Assembly: GCF_022374935.2 (NCBI RefSeq)
Contig: NZ_CP092430.2
Span: 2,666,001 to 2,730,000, forward strand
DNA from: Mycolicibacter virginiensis
GTDB lineage: Bacteria; Actinomycetota; Actinomycetes; Mycobacteriales; Mycobacteriaceae
Direction of reading: 5' to 3'
DNA: 64,000 nucleotides
Shown here: one piece after another, positions 11,321-21,363 of the stretch
Layout: each line of letters begins with the position of its first letter
Numbering within the stretch: position 1 is the stretch's first letter
Translations under genes and position numbers: made by a program
Notes under the pieces: generated by a model
Seen by the model: the letters and a program-made list of their open reading frames with translations, nothing else
What the model was told of the DNA's origin: nothing
The model's database searches: none

Positions 11321-12352
11321 CTAGTGCGGGACCAGCGATAGCAGCAGGTCGGGGCCGATCTGCTCCAGGGTGTCGAACCGCCAGCGCAATGCCCGGGCAA
11401 TGTTGGGCACGCCGACGTCGTCGACGGCGGTGACCGGCCCGCCCAGCAGGATCGGTGCCACGTAGGCCAGGATGCGGTCGATCGCTCCCGCTCGCAGGAA
11501 TGCCCCGGCCAACGTGGGGCCGCCCTCGAGCAGCACATCGGTGCGGTCGGCGAGGGCCCGCAGTACCTCGGCCGGGTCGTGGGTGCGGATCACCATGGTG
11601 CGTGAGTCGTCATTGAGCACGTGCGCGTCCGCGGAGATCTCACGCTGGCCCACCACCACCCGCAGTGGTTGACGTTCGGCCAGGGTGCCGTCGGGCAGCC
11701 GGGCGGTCAATGTGGGGTCGTCGACGAGCACGGTGCCGGTGCCGACCACGATGGCGTCGGCTGCCGCCCGACGGCGGTGCAGATCAGCCCGGGCTGCCTC
11801 GCTGGTGATCCACTGGCTGGAACCGTCGGCGGCCGCGCTGCGACCGTCAATGCTGGTGGCGTATTTCCAGGTGACGTGCGGGCGGCCGGTGCGTTGCTTG
11901 TGCAGCCACTCCCGCAACGGCCCCGTGCTCACGGCCGCGGCCTGCACCCCAGAAATAACCTGAACGCCCGCGTCGGCCAGCCGCGCCGCCCCGCCCCCCG
12001 CATCCGGGTTGGGGTCGTCGACGGCGTAGACCACCTGCGCCACCCCGGCGGCCAGCAGCGCGTCCACGCACGGCGGGGTTCTGCCGTGGTGATTGCAGGG
12101 CTCGAGCGTGACGACCGCCGTACCGCCGACGCTCAGCTCACCGGCCCGGCGCAACGCCACCACTTCGGCGTGCGCCTCGCCGGCCGGACGGGTTCCCCCG
12201 ACGCCGACCACCCGGCCGTCGCGATCCAGAATGACCGCGCCCACGGGTGGATTGGGGTAGGTATTGCCCTTGACCCGCTGCGCCTGTTCGATCGCCAGCA
12301 GCATCGCGGCGTCATGGCCGACGGCATGCCCGCCGTCGCCTTCGGTGCTCAT
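11321..12352 (-). CDS. ribD: Bifunctional riboflavin deaminase/reductase RibD (RibG)
   Basis: RibD performs two consecutive steps between GTP cyclohydrolase II and RibH: deamination of the pyrimidine and NADPH-dependent reduction of the ribose. The 343-residue protein has the cytidine-deaminase-like zinc site (HAEVVAL, then [12 protein letters not shown]) in its N-terminal part and the dihydrofolate-reductase-like RibD C-terminal domain ([16 protein letters not shown] onward). Its start overlaps the rpe stop (ATGA), so it ends a leftward operon with fmt, rsmB and rpe. Confidence 0.96.
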   Translation of the reverse strand: MSTEGDGGHAVGHDAAMLLAIEQAQRVKGNTYPNPPVGAVILDRDGRVVGVGGTRPAGEAHAEVVALRRAGELSVGGTAVVTLEPCNHHGRTPPCVDALLAAGVAQVVYAVDDPNPDAGGGAARLADAGVQVISGVQAAAVSTGPLREWLHKQRTGRPHVTWKYATSIDGRSAAADGSSQWITSEAARADLHRRRAAADAIVVGTGTVLVDDPTLTARLPDGTLAERQPLRVVVGQREISADAHVLNDDSRTMVIRTHDPAEVLRALADRTDVLLEGGPTLAGAFLRAGAIDRILAYVAPILLGGPVTAVDDVGVPNIARALRWRFDTLEQIGPDLLLSLVPH

Positions 12353-13026
12353 GCGCGCAGGTGCGGTGACGCCGCCAGAGCCTGACGTCGCAGTGATTCA
12401 ACGGCGGCGCCCGGGTCAGCGGCGCTGTAGACGGCCGAGCCGGCGACAAAGCAGTCGACGCCGGCTTCCGCGGCCTGTTCGACGGTGTCGGCGTTGATGC
12501 CGCCGTCGATCTCCACCAGGATGTTCAACTCCCCGGAATCCACCAGCTTGCGCACGGCGCGCACCTTGCTCAGCACCTCGGGGATGAAGGACTGCCCGCC
12601 GAAACCGGGCTCCACCGACATCACCAGCAGGGTGTCGAAGTCCCGCAGGATCTCCAGGTAGGGCTCCAATGGCGTGCCGGGCTTGATGCTGAGTCCGGCT
12701 TTAGCGCCCGCGGCGCGGATGTCGCGGGCAACGGCGACCGGGTTGTCGGTGGCCTCGGCGTGGAATGTGACGTTGTATGCGCCGGCCTCGGCGTAGGGCG
12801 GCGCCCAGCGTCCCGGGTCCTCGATCATCAGATGGCAGTCCATCGGGATGTCGGTGGCCGCCAACAGACTCTGCACCACCGGCAAGCCCAGGGTCAGGTT
12901 CGGGACGAAATGGGCGTCCATCACATCGACGTGCAGCCAGTCCGCACCCTTGACAGCGGCGACCTCATCGGCGAGGCGGGCGAAATCGGCCGACAGGATC
13001 GACGGCGCGATCATGGCTCGTGACAT
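12349..13026 (-). CDS. rpe: Ribulose-phosphate 3-epimerase
   Basis: Rpe interconverts ribulose 5-phosphate and xylulose 5-phosphate in the pentose phosphate pathway. The 225-residue TIM-barrel protein shows [13 protein letters not shown], the metal-binding [30 protein letters not shown], and the phosphate-binding EIDGGIN and VAGSAVY motifs. Ribulose 5-phosphate also feeds riboflavin synthesis, which fits coupling with ribD. It begins four bases after the rsmB stop is passed and overlaps ribD. Confidence 0.97.
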   Translation of the reverse strand: MSRAMIAPSILSADFARLADEVAAVKGADWLHVDVMDAHFVPNLTLGLPVVQSLLAATDIPMDCHLMIEDPGRWAPPYAEAGAYNVTFHAEATDNPVAVARDIRAAGAKAGLSIKPGTPLEPYLEILRDFDTLLVMSVEPGFGGQSFIPEVLSKVRAVRKLVDSGELNILVEIDGGINADTVEQAAEAGVDCFVAGSAVYSAADPGAAVESLRRQALAASPHLRA

Positions 13027-13030
13027 GCGC

Positions 13031-14437
13031 TCAGATTACTTGTAGCGCCGCAGCGAACATGGCGTCGGTCCCGTGCCGGTGCGGCCACAGCTGCACGTGC
13101 GGTCCGTCGCCGAGCGCGTCGACCGGCGCGAACAGTTCCCGGGTGTCCAACGCACGCACCGGATGCCGGCGTAGTGCGTCGGCCACCACACCGACCGTTT
13201 CGGCCAGGTGCGGCGAGCATGTCGCGTACAGCACCACTCCCCCCGGCCGGGTCAGCCCGATCGCCGCGGCCAGCAATTCACGCTGCAGTTTCGCCAGTAC
13301 CGGGATGTCGGCAGGCAGCCGGCGCCACCGGGCTTCGGGCCTACGCCGCAGGGCTCCCAACCCGGTGCAGGGCGCGTCGACCAGCACCCGGTCGAAGCCG
13401 GGTTCCAGACCCGACTCGCGACCGTCGGCAGTCAGCACCTCCACGCCCAGGCCGCGGGTGTTCTCGGCGACCAGCGCGGCCCGGTGCGGGGCCTGTTCAA
13501 CGGCGGTCACCCGCGCCCCGGTCTGCGCGCCAAGGGCAGCCAGCAGCGCGGTCTTGCCGCCCGGCCCGGCGCATAGGTCCAGCCACCGGCCGGTGTCACC
13601 GTCGACCGGAGCCAATGTCAGGGCGCGGGCCACCAGCTGGCTGCCCTCGTCTTGGACCAGGGCCTGACCGGCGCGCACGGCATCGAGCTTGCCGGGGTCG
13701 CCGCCCGGCAGATAAACGGCGTAGGGCGAATACCGACCGACTTCGCCGTCCACCGCGGCGGCCAATTCGGCCGCGGTCAAGGCGCCCGGCCGGGCCGCCA
13801 GATGCACGCGGGGCCGTTCGTCGTCACCGGCCAGCACCGCATCGAGTTCACCGGCCGCGGCCCCCAGCGCGTCGGCGAACGCCTGCGCGATCCAGCGCGG
13901 GTGGGTGCGGACGAAGGCGGCGTGGCCGATCGGATCGCTGTCGGCATTCGGTGCCAGTTCCGCTGTCCAGGACTGCTCGTCGCGGGTGCTGATGGTGCGC
14001 AGCACGCCGTTGACGAAACCCCCACGTGCGGAGTCGAATTCGATGGCCGCCTGATCGACGGTGGTCGAAACCGCGGCATGCGGCTCGACTCGGGTCCGAA
14101 GCAGTTGATAGCTGCCCAGCCGCAGCAGATCCAGCAGCACCGGGTTGATCGTCTCGGGTGCTCGCTGCGCCGCCGCCCCGATGATGGCGTCAAGCAAGCC
14201 ACGCACCCGGCAGGTGCCGTAGGTCAGTTCCGTGGCGAAAGCAGCGTCACGGCCGGTGATTCCGCGTTCGGCCAGCAGTGCCGGCAGCGCCAGGTTGGCG
14301 TAGGCATCGCGCTGCGAGACCGCCTGCAGCACATCGAATGCGGCACGGCGAGCCGGGTCCAGCGGTTTCCGGCGGGATTTGCGCGGGCCGTCGTGGGGAC
14401 GCTGCGGACGGCGCTGGCCGCGTTGCGGTCCGGTCAT
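13031..14437 (-). CDS. rsmB: 16S rRNA m5C967 methyltransferase RsmB (Fmu)
   Basis: The 468-residue protein joins an N-terminal NusB-like RNA-binding domain (about residues 25-170) to a Rossmann methyltransferase domain. The SAM site [15 protein letters not shown] and both catalytic cysteines ([15 protein letters not shown] and YATCSPH) are visible. It methylates cytosine 967 of 16S rRNA by family knowledge. The frame is open upstream to 14728, but the ATG at 14437 overlaps the fmt stop (ATGA) and gives the Rv1407-like length. Confidence 0.95.
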   Translation of the reverse strand: MTGPQRGQRRPQRPHDGPRKSRRKPLDPARRAAFDVLQAVSQRDAYANLALPALLAERGITGRDAAFATELTYGTCRVRGLLDAIIGAAAQRAPETINPVLLDLLRLGSYQLLRTRVEPHAAVSTTVDQAAIEFDSARGGFVNGVLRTISTRDEQSWTAELAPNADSDPIGHAAFVRTHPRWIAQAFADALGAAAGELDAVLAGDDERPRVHLAARPGALTAAELAAAVDGEVGRYSPYAVYLPGGDPGKLDAVRAGQALVQDEGSQLVARALTLAPVDGDTGRWLDLCAGPGGKTALLAALGAQTGARVTAVEQAPHRAALVAENTRGLGVEVLTADGRESGLEPGFDRVLVDAPCTGLGALRRRPEARWRRLPADIPVLAKLQRELLAAAIGLTRPGGVVLYATCSPHLAETVGVVADALRRHPVRALDTRELFAPVDALGDGPHVQLWPHRHGTDAMFAAALQVI

Positions 14438-15366
14438 GATGCCCGCACACCCGCGTCGAGCCGGGCGCCGCGCGCCCAGTCGGCGGCATTCATGAGTTTC
14501 TTTCCGGGCGGCTGGATCTGGCCCAACCGCACCGGCACCGATCCGGTACCGACCCACACATGCCGCCGGTCGACATGAATGTCGCCGGGTGACAGTCCTG
14601 CTGGGCCATCGTCGGCGAGGCCGACAGGACCGACCCTGACTCGTTGGTCGCCGATCATGGTCCAGGAGCCCGGGTTCGGGGTGACGGCACGGATCCGGCG
14701 CTCGATCACCGCGGCCGGCAGCTCCCAACGCACCCGTGCGTCATCGACGCTGATCTTCGACGCATAGCTGACCCCCTCGCTCGGCTGCGGCACCGCGTGC
14801 AGCGCTCCCTCATCGATGCCGTCGAGAGTGGCCGCCAGCAGTTCGGCGCCCGAAAGTGCCAGCCTCCCCAGCAGTTCACCCGCGGTGTCATCGGACCGGA
14901 TGGTCTCGGTCACGACCCCGTAGACCGGCCCGGAGTCCAGTTCCGGCTCGATGCGAAAGGTCGTCGCCCCCGTCACCTCGTCGCCGGCGGCGATCGCCGC
15001 CTGCACCGGGGCCGCGCCCCGCCAGGCCGGCAGCAGGGAGAAGTGCAGGTTCACCCAGCCGTGCTTCGGCACCGCCAGCAACGCGTCGCGCAGCAGTGCC
15101 CCGTAGGCGACCACCGGGCAGCACTCCGGTGCCAGTTCGGCCAGCTCGGCGACGGACTCAGGTGCGTTGGGCTGGGCCGGCCGCAGCACCGGGATGCCGT
15201 GGTCGAGGGCCAGGCGGGCCACCGGAGACGGCTGCGGGGTCCCCCGCCGGCCGGATGCCGCGTCGGGTCGGGTCAATACCGCCACCACGTCGTGGCGCGG
15301 CGAATCGATCAGCCGTTGCAACGACGGCAACGCGGTGTCCGGGGTGCCGGCGAAGACAATGCGCAC
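14434..15366 (-). CDS. fmt: Methionyl-tRNA formyltransferase
   Basis: Fmt formylates initiator Met-tRNA using 10-formyl-tetrahydrofolate. The 310-residue protein has the hydrolase-like N-terminal domain with the signature [20 protein letters not shown] (active-site His and the downstream substrate loop) and a C-terminal OB-like domain. It starts with GTG ([13 protein letters not shown]). It overlaps rsmB and follows the phosphotransferase/ATPase gene by nine bases, which suggests possible read-through from that gene. Confidence 0.97.
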   Translation of the reverse strand: MRIVFAGTPDTALPSLQRLIDSPRHDVVAVLTRPDAASGRRGTPQPSPVARLALDHGIPVLRPAQPNAPESVAELAELAPECCPVVAYGALLRDALLAVPKHGWVNLHFSLLPAWRGAAPVQAAIAAGDEVTGATTFRIEPELDSGPVYGVVTETIRSDDTAGELLGRLALSGAELLAATLDGIDEGALHAVPQPSEGVSYASKISVDDARVRWELPAAVIERRIRAVTPNPGSWTMIGDQRVRVGPVGLADDGPAGLSPGDIHVDRRHVWVGTGSVPVRLGQIQPPGKKLMNAADWARGARLDAGVRAS

Positions 15367-15375
15367 CGGGACAGT

Positions 15376-16881
15376 TTAGGGAAGTCGCGGCCGCTGGATT
15401 GCGGCGCGCCACAGCTCCTGAGCCTCTCGCACGCAATCATCGAGCGGTTGGGCCGTGTCGACGCGATGCGCGGTGTCCCAGTCAAAGTCCTGAGCGGTCA
15501 GCGCCGCGGCGATCTGCGGTGTGGCATCGGAGTTGCCCGGGGCTCTGTTTCTGATTCGGTCGGCGGCGACATCGCCGGGTACCACGCACTGGATCTCGGT
15601 GGTCGCCGCGTGTTTGTCGGCCGCCAGGCGGCGGGCTTCGGCGCGGACCTGCGCATCGCGCCAGGTGCCGTCGAGGATCACCGACTGACCGCCGGCCAGA
15701 TGCCGGCCCGCCCGATGCAGGATCGCCTGGTAAACGGCAGCGACATTGGCCGGTGCGTACAAACCGGTGCCGAGGGAACCGGCCTCGCCACTTAGCTGCC
15801 CGGACTCGTGTAGTTCTTTGCGCACGTCATCGGTGGACACCACCACCGCCCCGACCCGTTCGGCGAGCGTTCGGGCCAGCGTCGACTTACCGGTTCCGGG
15901 ACCGCCGCCGACGAGCACCAGCCGAATGGCGCCGTGCTCGAGGTGGCTCACGGCGATCTCCAGGTGGCGCGCCGCGGCGGCGTCGGCGCCGGACTTGCCC
16001 TGGGTCAGCTGCACGCAGTCGACTTTGGCCCGCACCGCGGCACGGTAGGCCATATAGAAATCCCGCAGCGACGACGGCGCAGCGTCGCCCGAATAGGCGG
16101 TGTAGCGGTTCAGGAAGTGGTCGCCGAGATCCTTGCGGCCGAGGAATTCCAAGTCCATCGCGAGGAAGGCGGCGTCGTCGATCCGGTCGAGGAAACGCAA
16201 GTCGTCACTGAACTCCAGGCAGTCGAGCAGCACCGGCTGGTTGTCCGTCCAGAAGATGTCGTCGGCGAGCAGGTCGGCGTGGCCGTCGACGATGCAGCCC
16301 TCGTCGATCCGCTGAGCGAACAGGCCCGCCCGGCCGGCAAGGTATGCGCCGGCAAGGTCCTCAACGTGCCGCACCAACTCGGCGGGCACCACGGTGTCGG
16401 CGTGGCGGTGCAGTGTGGGGAAGTTGTCGAACCACCGTTGGTAGATCGCCTCGGGCTTGCCCTGCAGGCTGATTCGCGGGCCGCGCTCAGCCCGGTCGTG
16501 GAAGTCGGCCAGCACCCGGGCGATGCTGTCGAGCACGTTTTCGACGGCAGCACCGCTGGAGACCATCGAAGCCAACCGCTGGTCGTCGTGATAGCGGCGC
16601 ATCACGATGATCGGTTCAGGTGCTCCGGTGGATGCCCCGCTGAGATGGGCCACCCCGAAATAACTGTCGGGGGCAATACGGCTGTTGAGTCGGACTTCCC
16701 GCGCGCACGCCTCTTCGCGCTGCTCGACCGTGCGGAAATCCAGGAAGTCGGTCTGCACCGGCTTTTTGGCCTTGTAGGCCCGATCGCCGGCCAAGACCAC
16801 CACGCCGGAGTGCGTTTCATGGGCCGCGACGTAGGGCGCCGCTTTCGGCGCACCCGCGTCGCCGTGTGTCGCGAACTCCAT
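15376..16881 (-). CDS. Bifunctional aminoglycoside-phosphotransferase-like / P-loop ATPase protein (Rv2004c-like)
   Basis: This 501-residue protein fuses an APH-like kinase-fold domain (residues about 30-290; Brenner-type loop VDGHADLLADD, then LLDCLEF) to a C-terminal P-loop kinase-like domain with Walker A GGGPGTGKST near residue 325 and an STDDVRKE segment. The arrangement and length match Rv2004c of M. tuberculosis, a DosR-regulon protein of unknown substrate. Here it lies downstream of a Rv2005c-like universal stress protein, preserving that pair. A hairpin between the two genes suggests partial termination. Confidence 0.85.
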   Translation of the reverse strand: MEFATHGDAGAPKAAPYVAAHETHSGVVVLAGDRAYKAKKPVQTDFLDFRTVEQREEACAREVRLNSRIAPDSYFGVAHLSGASTGAPEPIIVMRRYHDDQRLASMVSSGAAVENVLDSIARVLADFHDRAERGPRISLQGKPEAIYQRWFDNFPTLHRHADTVVPAELVRHVEDLAGAYLAGRAGLFAQRIDEGCIVDGHADLLADDIFWTDNQPVLLDCLEFSDDLRFLDRIDDAAFLAMDLEFLGRKDLGDHFLNRYTAYSGDAAPSSLRDFYMAYRAAVRAKVDCVQLTQGKSGADAAAARHLEIAVSHLEHGAIRLVLVGGGPGTGKSTLARTLAERVGAVVVSTDDVRKELHESGQLSGEAGSLGTGLYAPANVAAVYQAILHRAGRHLAGGQSVILDGTWRDAQVRAEARRLAADKHAATTEIQCVVPGDVAADRIRNRAPGNSDATPQIAAALTAQDFDWDTAHRVDTAQPLDDCVREAQELWRAAIQRPRLP

Positions 16882-16901
16882 GGAATCCAGTGTTAACCAT
16901 C

Positions 16902-16943
16902 GCGGCCGGGTGCGGGGCGGTCACCCCACCGCCCCGCGCGGCC
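16902..16943 (-). terminator. GC-rich hairpin downstream of the universal stress gene
   Basis: An inverted repeat with arms around GCGGGGCGGT and ACCGCCCCGC, extended by GGCC/GGCC, closes a six-base loop five bases past the usp stop. There is no U-tract, which is common in mycobacteria. It could attenuate read-through into the Rv2004c-like gene. Confidence 0.55.
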
Positions 16944-16948
16944 GACGG

Positions 16949-17833
16949 TCATTTCGAGGCAGGCCGGACCACGATCACCGGAATCCCCGCGGCCTGAACC
17001 ACCGCGGAGCTGACCGACCCCAAGAGCTGACTGGCGAATCCGCCACGGCCGCGACTGCCGACCACCACCAGCTGAGCCTGCTCGGCCGCCTTGATCAACC
17101 AGCGGGCCGGGTGGTCGCAGACGACCCGGCGCTCGACGGCGACATCCGGATATTGCTCCTGATAGCCGGCGAGGCGTTCGGCGAGGATCTCGTGGCCCTG
17201 GACCTCGTACTCATGTCGGTCAACGTTGAGGATCGGCATGACCCCGACGTCACTCCAGGCGTGCAAAGCCACTAGCGGCACCCCGCGGAACGAGGCCTCT
17301 TCAAAAGCCACCGCCGTAGCTCGCTCCGACGCGGGCGAACCGTCGATGCCCACCACTACGGGCGCATCTGTCGAGCAGGCCCGATCGGTGCGAATGACCG
17401 CGACCGGGCCCTGCGCGTGGTGAATCAGGCTGGTGCTCACCGAGCCCAGCAACAGGCGGCCGATCGCACCCAATCCCGTTGAGCCGACGACAGTCAGCCA
17501 GCAGTCCTTGGTGATACCGATCAGCGTCGAAACCACCTGGGAGTAGGCCATCACGGTGTGCACCTCCGGCGACGCGGCGTCGCCCCGGCTGGCGTCGACC
17601 ACGTTGCGGGCCCGCGCCAGGATCTTGGTCGCCTCGTCGGCCTGCCAACTGGGCATCCCTTCAGCTACTGGCCCGGGGGGCCAGCCGGTCTCCAAGGGCG
17701 TCACCACATGCAGCAGCGTGATCGGCAACTGGCGCATGATCGCCTCATGCGTCGCCCAAGCCACTGCCGCGTCGGATTCAGGCGATCCGTCTACACCCAC
17801 CACAACTCCGGGTGCCGTTCTCACTTGTGACAT
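16949..17833 (-). CDS. Tandem universal stress protein (Rv2005c-like)
   Basis: This 294-residue protein has two UspA domains. Each ends with the ATP-binding pattern: VVGSTGLGAIGRLLLGS in the first half and [17 protein letters not shown] in the second, and GVDGSPES/GIDGSPAS begin each domain. Such proteins are induced by hypoxia and nitric oxide through DosR in M. tuberculosis. I chose the ATG at 17833 (MSQVRTAPG) because GGAGGG lies five bases upstream; a frame running to 17926 adds an unconserved leader. It precedes the Rv2004c-like gene. Confidence 0.92.
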   Translation of the reverse strand: MSQVRTAPGVVVGVDGSPESDAAVAWATHEAIMRQLPITLLHVVTPLETGWPPGPVAEGMPSWQADEATKILARARNVVDASRGDAASPEVHTVMAYSQVVSTLIGITKDCWLTVVGSTGLGAIGRLLLGSVSTSLIHHAQGPVAVIRTDRACSTDAPVVVGIDGSPASERATAVAFEEASFRGVPLVALHAWSDVGVMPILNVDRHEYEVQGHEILAERLAGYQEQYPDVAVERRVVCDHPARWLIKAAEQAQLVVVGSRGRGGFASQLLGSVSSAVVQAAGIPVIVVRPASK

Positions 17834-18363
17834 CGCAGCCCTCCAACCATGTTGACCGGCCCGCCAGCCGGCTAGCCGACTTACCTTTGAAATTACTGCG
17901 CCCCGGGACGATTCGGCAGGGGTCATTGGACCTCAATCGCACATCCACCGGCCTATCTCGTGAGATGCCCGCCTGCAAACTCTTGCGACAAAACCGATTC
18001 CGATCATGAAATATCGGTATACGATCTATTAGGGCAGCTGCCGAGTCGACAGCCACCGAACATCAAACGGAGGCGCACCATATGTTCCATCGCAGCAAGC
18101 ACACGTAGCGAAGCGCAGGTTCTCGCGAGTACTGCAGCCGTTTGGCTTTCGCCGCTGCGTATTCCTGCGGGTTGCCATGCAGCTCTCTGGTGCGGACCGG
18201 GATCCACGCGCAGTAGCCACGAACAACTTCGGCGGAGACAACATCCACCGCCCCGCCCGTTTTCATCTCGTCGGGTCAATTGTCAATACAGACAACGGTG
18301 GCGGCCTCCCCCACCAACGGCCGACGACGGGCGCGGTCCGGACAAAGAATGGAGGACCGCGCC
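17834..18363. other. Intergenic region between usp and the DUF732 gene
   Basis: This 530-base stretch separates divergent genes. I found no convincing coding frame in either direction; the open frames lack family resemblance and good start sites. It includes an A+T-rich patch at about 18000-18035, likely promoter DNA, and a small inverted repeat TTGTC/GACAA at 18280-18295. The stretch is long for two ordinary promoters, so a small RNA or decayed gene is possible but not shown. Confidence 0.5.
17917..17936 (-). promoter_or_regulatory. Weak DosR-box candidate upstream of usp
   Basis: On the minus strand the sequence TTGAGGTCCAATGACCCCTG has a GGTC-N4-GACC symmetry about 85-100 bases upstream of the usp start. 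It matches about 13 of 20 positions of the DosR consensus as I remember it. The call rests mostly on the downstream gene pair being DosR-controlled in M. tuberculosis. Confidence 0.25.
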
Positions 18364-19233
18364 ATGTTCACCCTGACGTACCACGGCGTCACAATGGCCG
18401 CCGCTGCCGCGATCGCCGCCGCCACGCTGCCGTACGGTGCGGCAGCGGCAGACCCGAATCAAGACGATCAATTTCTGGCGGTGCTCCAAGAGAAACAGAT
18501 TCCCGCCATGGAGAACATCTCGACCGTTGTCGCCGCCGGCCATACCGTGTGCCGCAAACTCGATGACGGTATACCGGCGCGCACCGTACTCGACGGATTG
18601 AACAACGATGCCTACGGCATGAACCCCGACTTACGCGAGCAGTCGGATCGACTGTCGGCCACCATGAGCCGATTCATCGCGGCAGCGGTCGAGGTTTACT
18701 GCCCAGGCGATCAGAACAAGATTGCATCGCTGGCGGCCGGCCGCACGTGGCGCACCACCGGGCTCGCCCGGGTTTTCGTGGTAGCCAATCACCGTCCCCG
18801 CACCGACCTTCCTGGTGCGGTGCTCGGCTCACCGGTCGACACCATAGCCACCGGCGACGCGTCGCAGCCGAAACCGCCGAAGATTCCGCCGCCGCCGGCA
18901 CCCAAGGCCAAGATCCCCCGGTCCCCCGGCGCCGTCACGAAACCACCGCCCCGGCAACAGCCGCCGCCCCCACAACAACTTCCACCGCCGGCGCCCCAAG
19001 CACCACCAGAGCAGCTGCCGCCCCCGCCACCGGAGCAGCCGCCCCCGCCACCGCAAGACCTGCCGGCCCCGGGCGGTCCGCAGTCCGGCAGTGCCACCGA
19101 CGGCAGCGGCCCAGGCAACGGCGGCAGTGGCAGCGGTGGCGCCGGCGGTGGGGGCGCCGACAACGGCGCGCCCGCAGAGCCCCCACCGGCACCGCCCAGG
19201 CCACCCGGCATGATCCAACTCGTGCCGTGGTGA
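18364..19233 (+). CDS. Secreted DUF732 protein with long proline-rich tail
   Basis: The 289-residue protein begins with a signal peptide ending near ATLPYGAAAA. Residues about 30-120 form a DUF732 domain: DDQFLAVLQE, AAGHTVCRKL and AVEVYCPG, with the two cysteines likely forming a disulfide. Residues about 160-240 are dominated by proline and glutamine, followed by a Gly/Ser-rich stretch and a short PGMIQLVPW end. The ATG at 18364 has GGAGG eight bases upstream; an earlier in-frame ATG at 18280 would bury the signal peptide. DUF732 proteins are common in mycobacteria and of unknown function; the tail suggests a cell-wall-spanning or adhesive role. Confidence 0.8.
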   Translation: MFTLTYHGVTMAAAAAIAAATLPYGAAAADPNQDDQFLAVLQEKQIPAMENISTVVAAGHTVCRKLDDGIPARTVLDGLNNDAYGMNPDLREQSDRLSATMSRFIAAAVEVYCPGDQNKIASLAAGRTWRTTGLARVFVVANHRPRTDLPGAVLGSPVDTIATGDASQPKPPKIPPPPAPKAKIPRSPGAVTKPPPRQQPPPPQQLPPPAPQAPPEQLPPPPPEQPPPPPQDLPAPGGPQSGSATDGSGPGNGGSGSGGAGGGGADNGAPAEPPPAPPRPPGMIQLVPW

Positions 19234-19252
19234 GGCGGGGCCGGCCGATTGG

Positions 19253-21256
19253 CTAACCGATGTGCAGCGGATCGATCTGCACCCGCACCGGGTGGGTCGA
19301 CCCACGTGCACTGAGCACCCCGATGCCGTGGCGCAACGCCGACGCCAACGGTAAGCCGTGATCGCGGCCCACCCGAACCAGCATCCGGATGACATTCAGC
19401 TCGTCGGGGACACCGGCGGGACGCCGCACTCCCGGCGGCAGCGGCACCGGCCCCAGCAGGTCGGCGCCGTCGGGCAGCCGCGCCTGCTCCAGCAACGTCG
19501 TCACCGAGTCCGGATCTCCGTCGAGCGCAGCCATGTGCACCGCGGGCGGCAGCCCCACCTCGGCTCGGGTGGCCAGCTCGGCCTCGGCGTGGCCGACCGG
19601 GTCCCACCGGATCAGGGCCTGCACCGTCGGGATCGACGATTCGGCGACCACCGTCACCAGCCCGCCGGACGCATGGTCACGCACCAGCGCCGCCGCTCCC
19701 ATCCAGCGCCGCAGCGTGTCCTCGGCGGCACGCAGATCCTGGCGGCCCAGCAGCGCCCAACTGTCGAGCAGCAACGCTGCCCCGTAGCCGTGCGGGGCGC
19801 GGGGTTCGGCGCCGGGAGTGGCGATCACCAGGGCTGCACCGTCCTCGATGCGGTCGACGATGGTGTCACCGGCGGAGGTGACGACCGGGGTGCCCGGGAA
19901 GGCGCGGCCAAGTTCTTCGGCGGTGCGCCGGGCGCCGATGACCACCGCCCGCACGGCATCCGACCCGCAGCGCGCACAGCGCAGCGCCGGATCAACCCTG
20001 CCGCACCAGCGGCACAATGCGGCACTACCGCGCTCCGACAGCGACAACGGGCCGGTGCAGTGCCGACAGCGGGCAATCGCGCGACAGCGCCCGCAGGCCA
20101 GCGACGGCACATAACCCCGCCGAGGCACCTGCACCAGTACCGGCGCGCCAGCCGCGAGTGCGCTGCGCGCGCTCTGCAGGGCGACGGTGGGCAAGCGAGC
20201 ACTGCGCGCCGCCGCGTCGCGCTCCTCGGCATAGCCGGTGTCGTCGAGTGCGACCACCCGCGGCACGGCCGCCCGCAACACCGCCCGCGGGGCCACCACG
20301 TCGTGCGCCCACCCGGTGCCCACCAGGGCGTGCGCTTCGGCGGTGCGGGCGTGCCCGCCGATCAGGGCCGCGCAGCCCGCCAGGTGGGCCCGCAGCATCG
20401 CCACGTCGCGGGCATGCGGGTAGGGCGCCCGTGGCTCGGACAGCGAGTCGTCGCCGTCATCCCAGACCATCACCAGGCCCAGATCGGCCAGTGGGGCGAA
20501 CACCGCGCTTCGCGTGCCGATCACCAGGCGTGCCCCGCCGCGCAGTACCGACAGCCAGCGGCGGTAACGGGTGGCCGGACCCAGCCCCGCGGACAGCGCT
20601 ACCACTACCGACGCGTCGATTCGGGCCGTCGCGGCACCACACAGCGCATCGACGTCGCGCTGATCGGGCACGATTGCCAGGGCGGTTCGGCCGGCGCGAA
20701 TCGTCTGGGCGGCAGCGTCGACGAACCGGTCGGTCCACGAGTCGCCGGGTAGCACCTGCCATACCGCGCGAGCGGCCCGGCCTTCGCCCAGCGCGGCCAG
20801 GAACGATCCGCCCGCCACATACCGCTGCCAACCGGCGGGATCTACCGGGGCGATGACGGGGGGCTCGGTTGGCGTCATCGCTTCACGTTCCACCCGGGCG
20901 TGCCGCGGCGGCACGGCCAGCCGCAGCACGTCGGCCCGGCTCCCGGCGTAGCGTGCGGCCACCGCTTCCACCAGCCGGCGGACCTCCTCGGTGAGCACCG
21001 GTTCGGCCGAGACCACCCGCTCCAGCCGGCCCAGCCGGCCGACATGGTCGGTGTCGACGCGGCGCTCCCAGACGAAGGCGTCCACCAGCCGGCCATGAAA
21101 GCGCACCCGCACGCGCGCCCCGGGAAGGGCGTCCTCGGCCTGCTCCGGCGTGACCAGATAGTCGAACTCACGGTCCAGGTGCGGCACCGAGAGCATCGGC
21201 AGTACCCGAGCGATGGGCTCGCCGGGGTCGTCGGGCTCGGTGTCGACACTCACCAC
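19253..21256 (-). CDS. priA: Probable replication restart protein PriA, helicase motifs lost
   Basis: This 667-residue protein aligns with actinobacterial PriA (Rv1402). The N-terminal DNA-binding domain (DREFDYLVTP, VRVRFHGRLVDAFV) and the zinc-binding cysteine cluster (CGRCRAIARCRHC then CRWCG and CARCG, residues about 400-445) are kept. The expected Walker A (GSGKT) is replaced around residue 200, and the DEEH box by WDDGDDS near residue 266. Family annotation already notes that actinobacterial PriA lacks helicase domains. It probably has a structural role in restart. It diverges from the hydrolase gene at 21364. Confidence 0.9.
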   Translation of the reverse strand: MVSVDTEPDDPGEPIARVLPMLSVPHLDREFDYLVTPEQAEDALPGARVRVRFHGRLVDAFVWERRVDTDHVGRLGRLERVVSAEPVLTEEVRRLVEAVAARYAGSRADVLRLAVPPRHARVEREAMTPTEPPVIAPVDPAGWQRYVAGGSFLAALGEGRAARAVWQVLPGDSWTDRFVDAAAQTIRAGRTALAIVPDQRDVDALCGAATARIDASVVVALSAGLGPATRYRRWLSVLRGGARLVIGTRSAVFAPLADLGLVMVWDDGDDSLSEPRAPYPHARDVAMLRAHLAGCAALIGGHARTAEAHALVGTGWAHDVVAPRAVLRAAVPRVVALDDTGYAEERDAAARSARLPTVALQSARSALAAGAPVLVQVPRRGYVPSLACGRCRAIARCRHCTGPLSLSERGSAALCRWCGRVDPALRCARCGSDAVRAVVIGARRTAEELGRAFPGTPVVTSAGDTIVDRIEDGAALVIATPGAEPRAPHGYGAALLLDSWALLGRQDLRAAEDTLRRWMGAAALVRDHASGGLVTVVAESSIPTVQALIRWDPVGHAEAELATRAEVGLPPAVHMAALDGDPDSVTTLLEQARLPDGADLLGPVPLPPGVRRPAGVPDELNVIRMLVRVGRDHGLPLASALRHGIGVLSARGSTHPVRVQIDPLHIG

Positions 21257-21363
21257 GCAGGTCTAGCAGACTCCGCCGACCGCAGCCGACGGCGGATCAC
21301 AAGGGGCGCGGGCTGTGGATCGTCGGAACCGATGCCAGCTGCACTGAATTACGTTGCTGCGGT

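Noticed and set aside
18004..18279. Leftward 91-codon frame and overlapping frames between usp and the DUF732 gene
   Set aside because: No recognisable family, weak starts and mutually overlapping alternatives; kept as non-coding.
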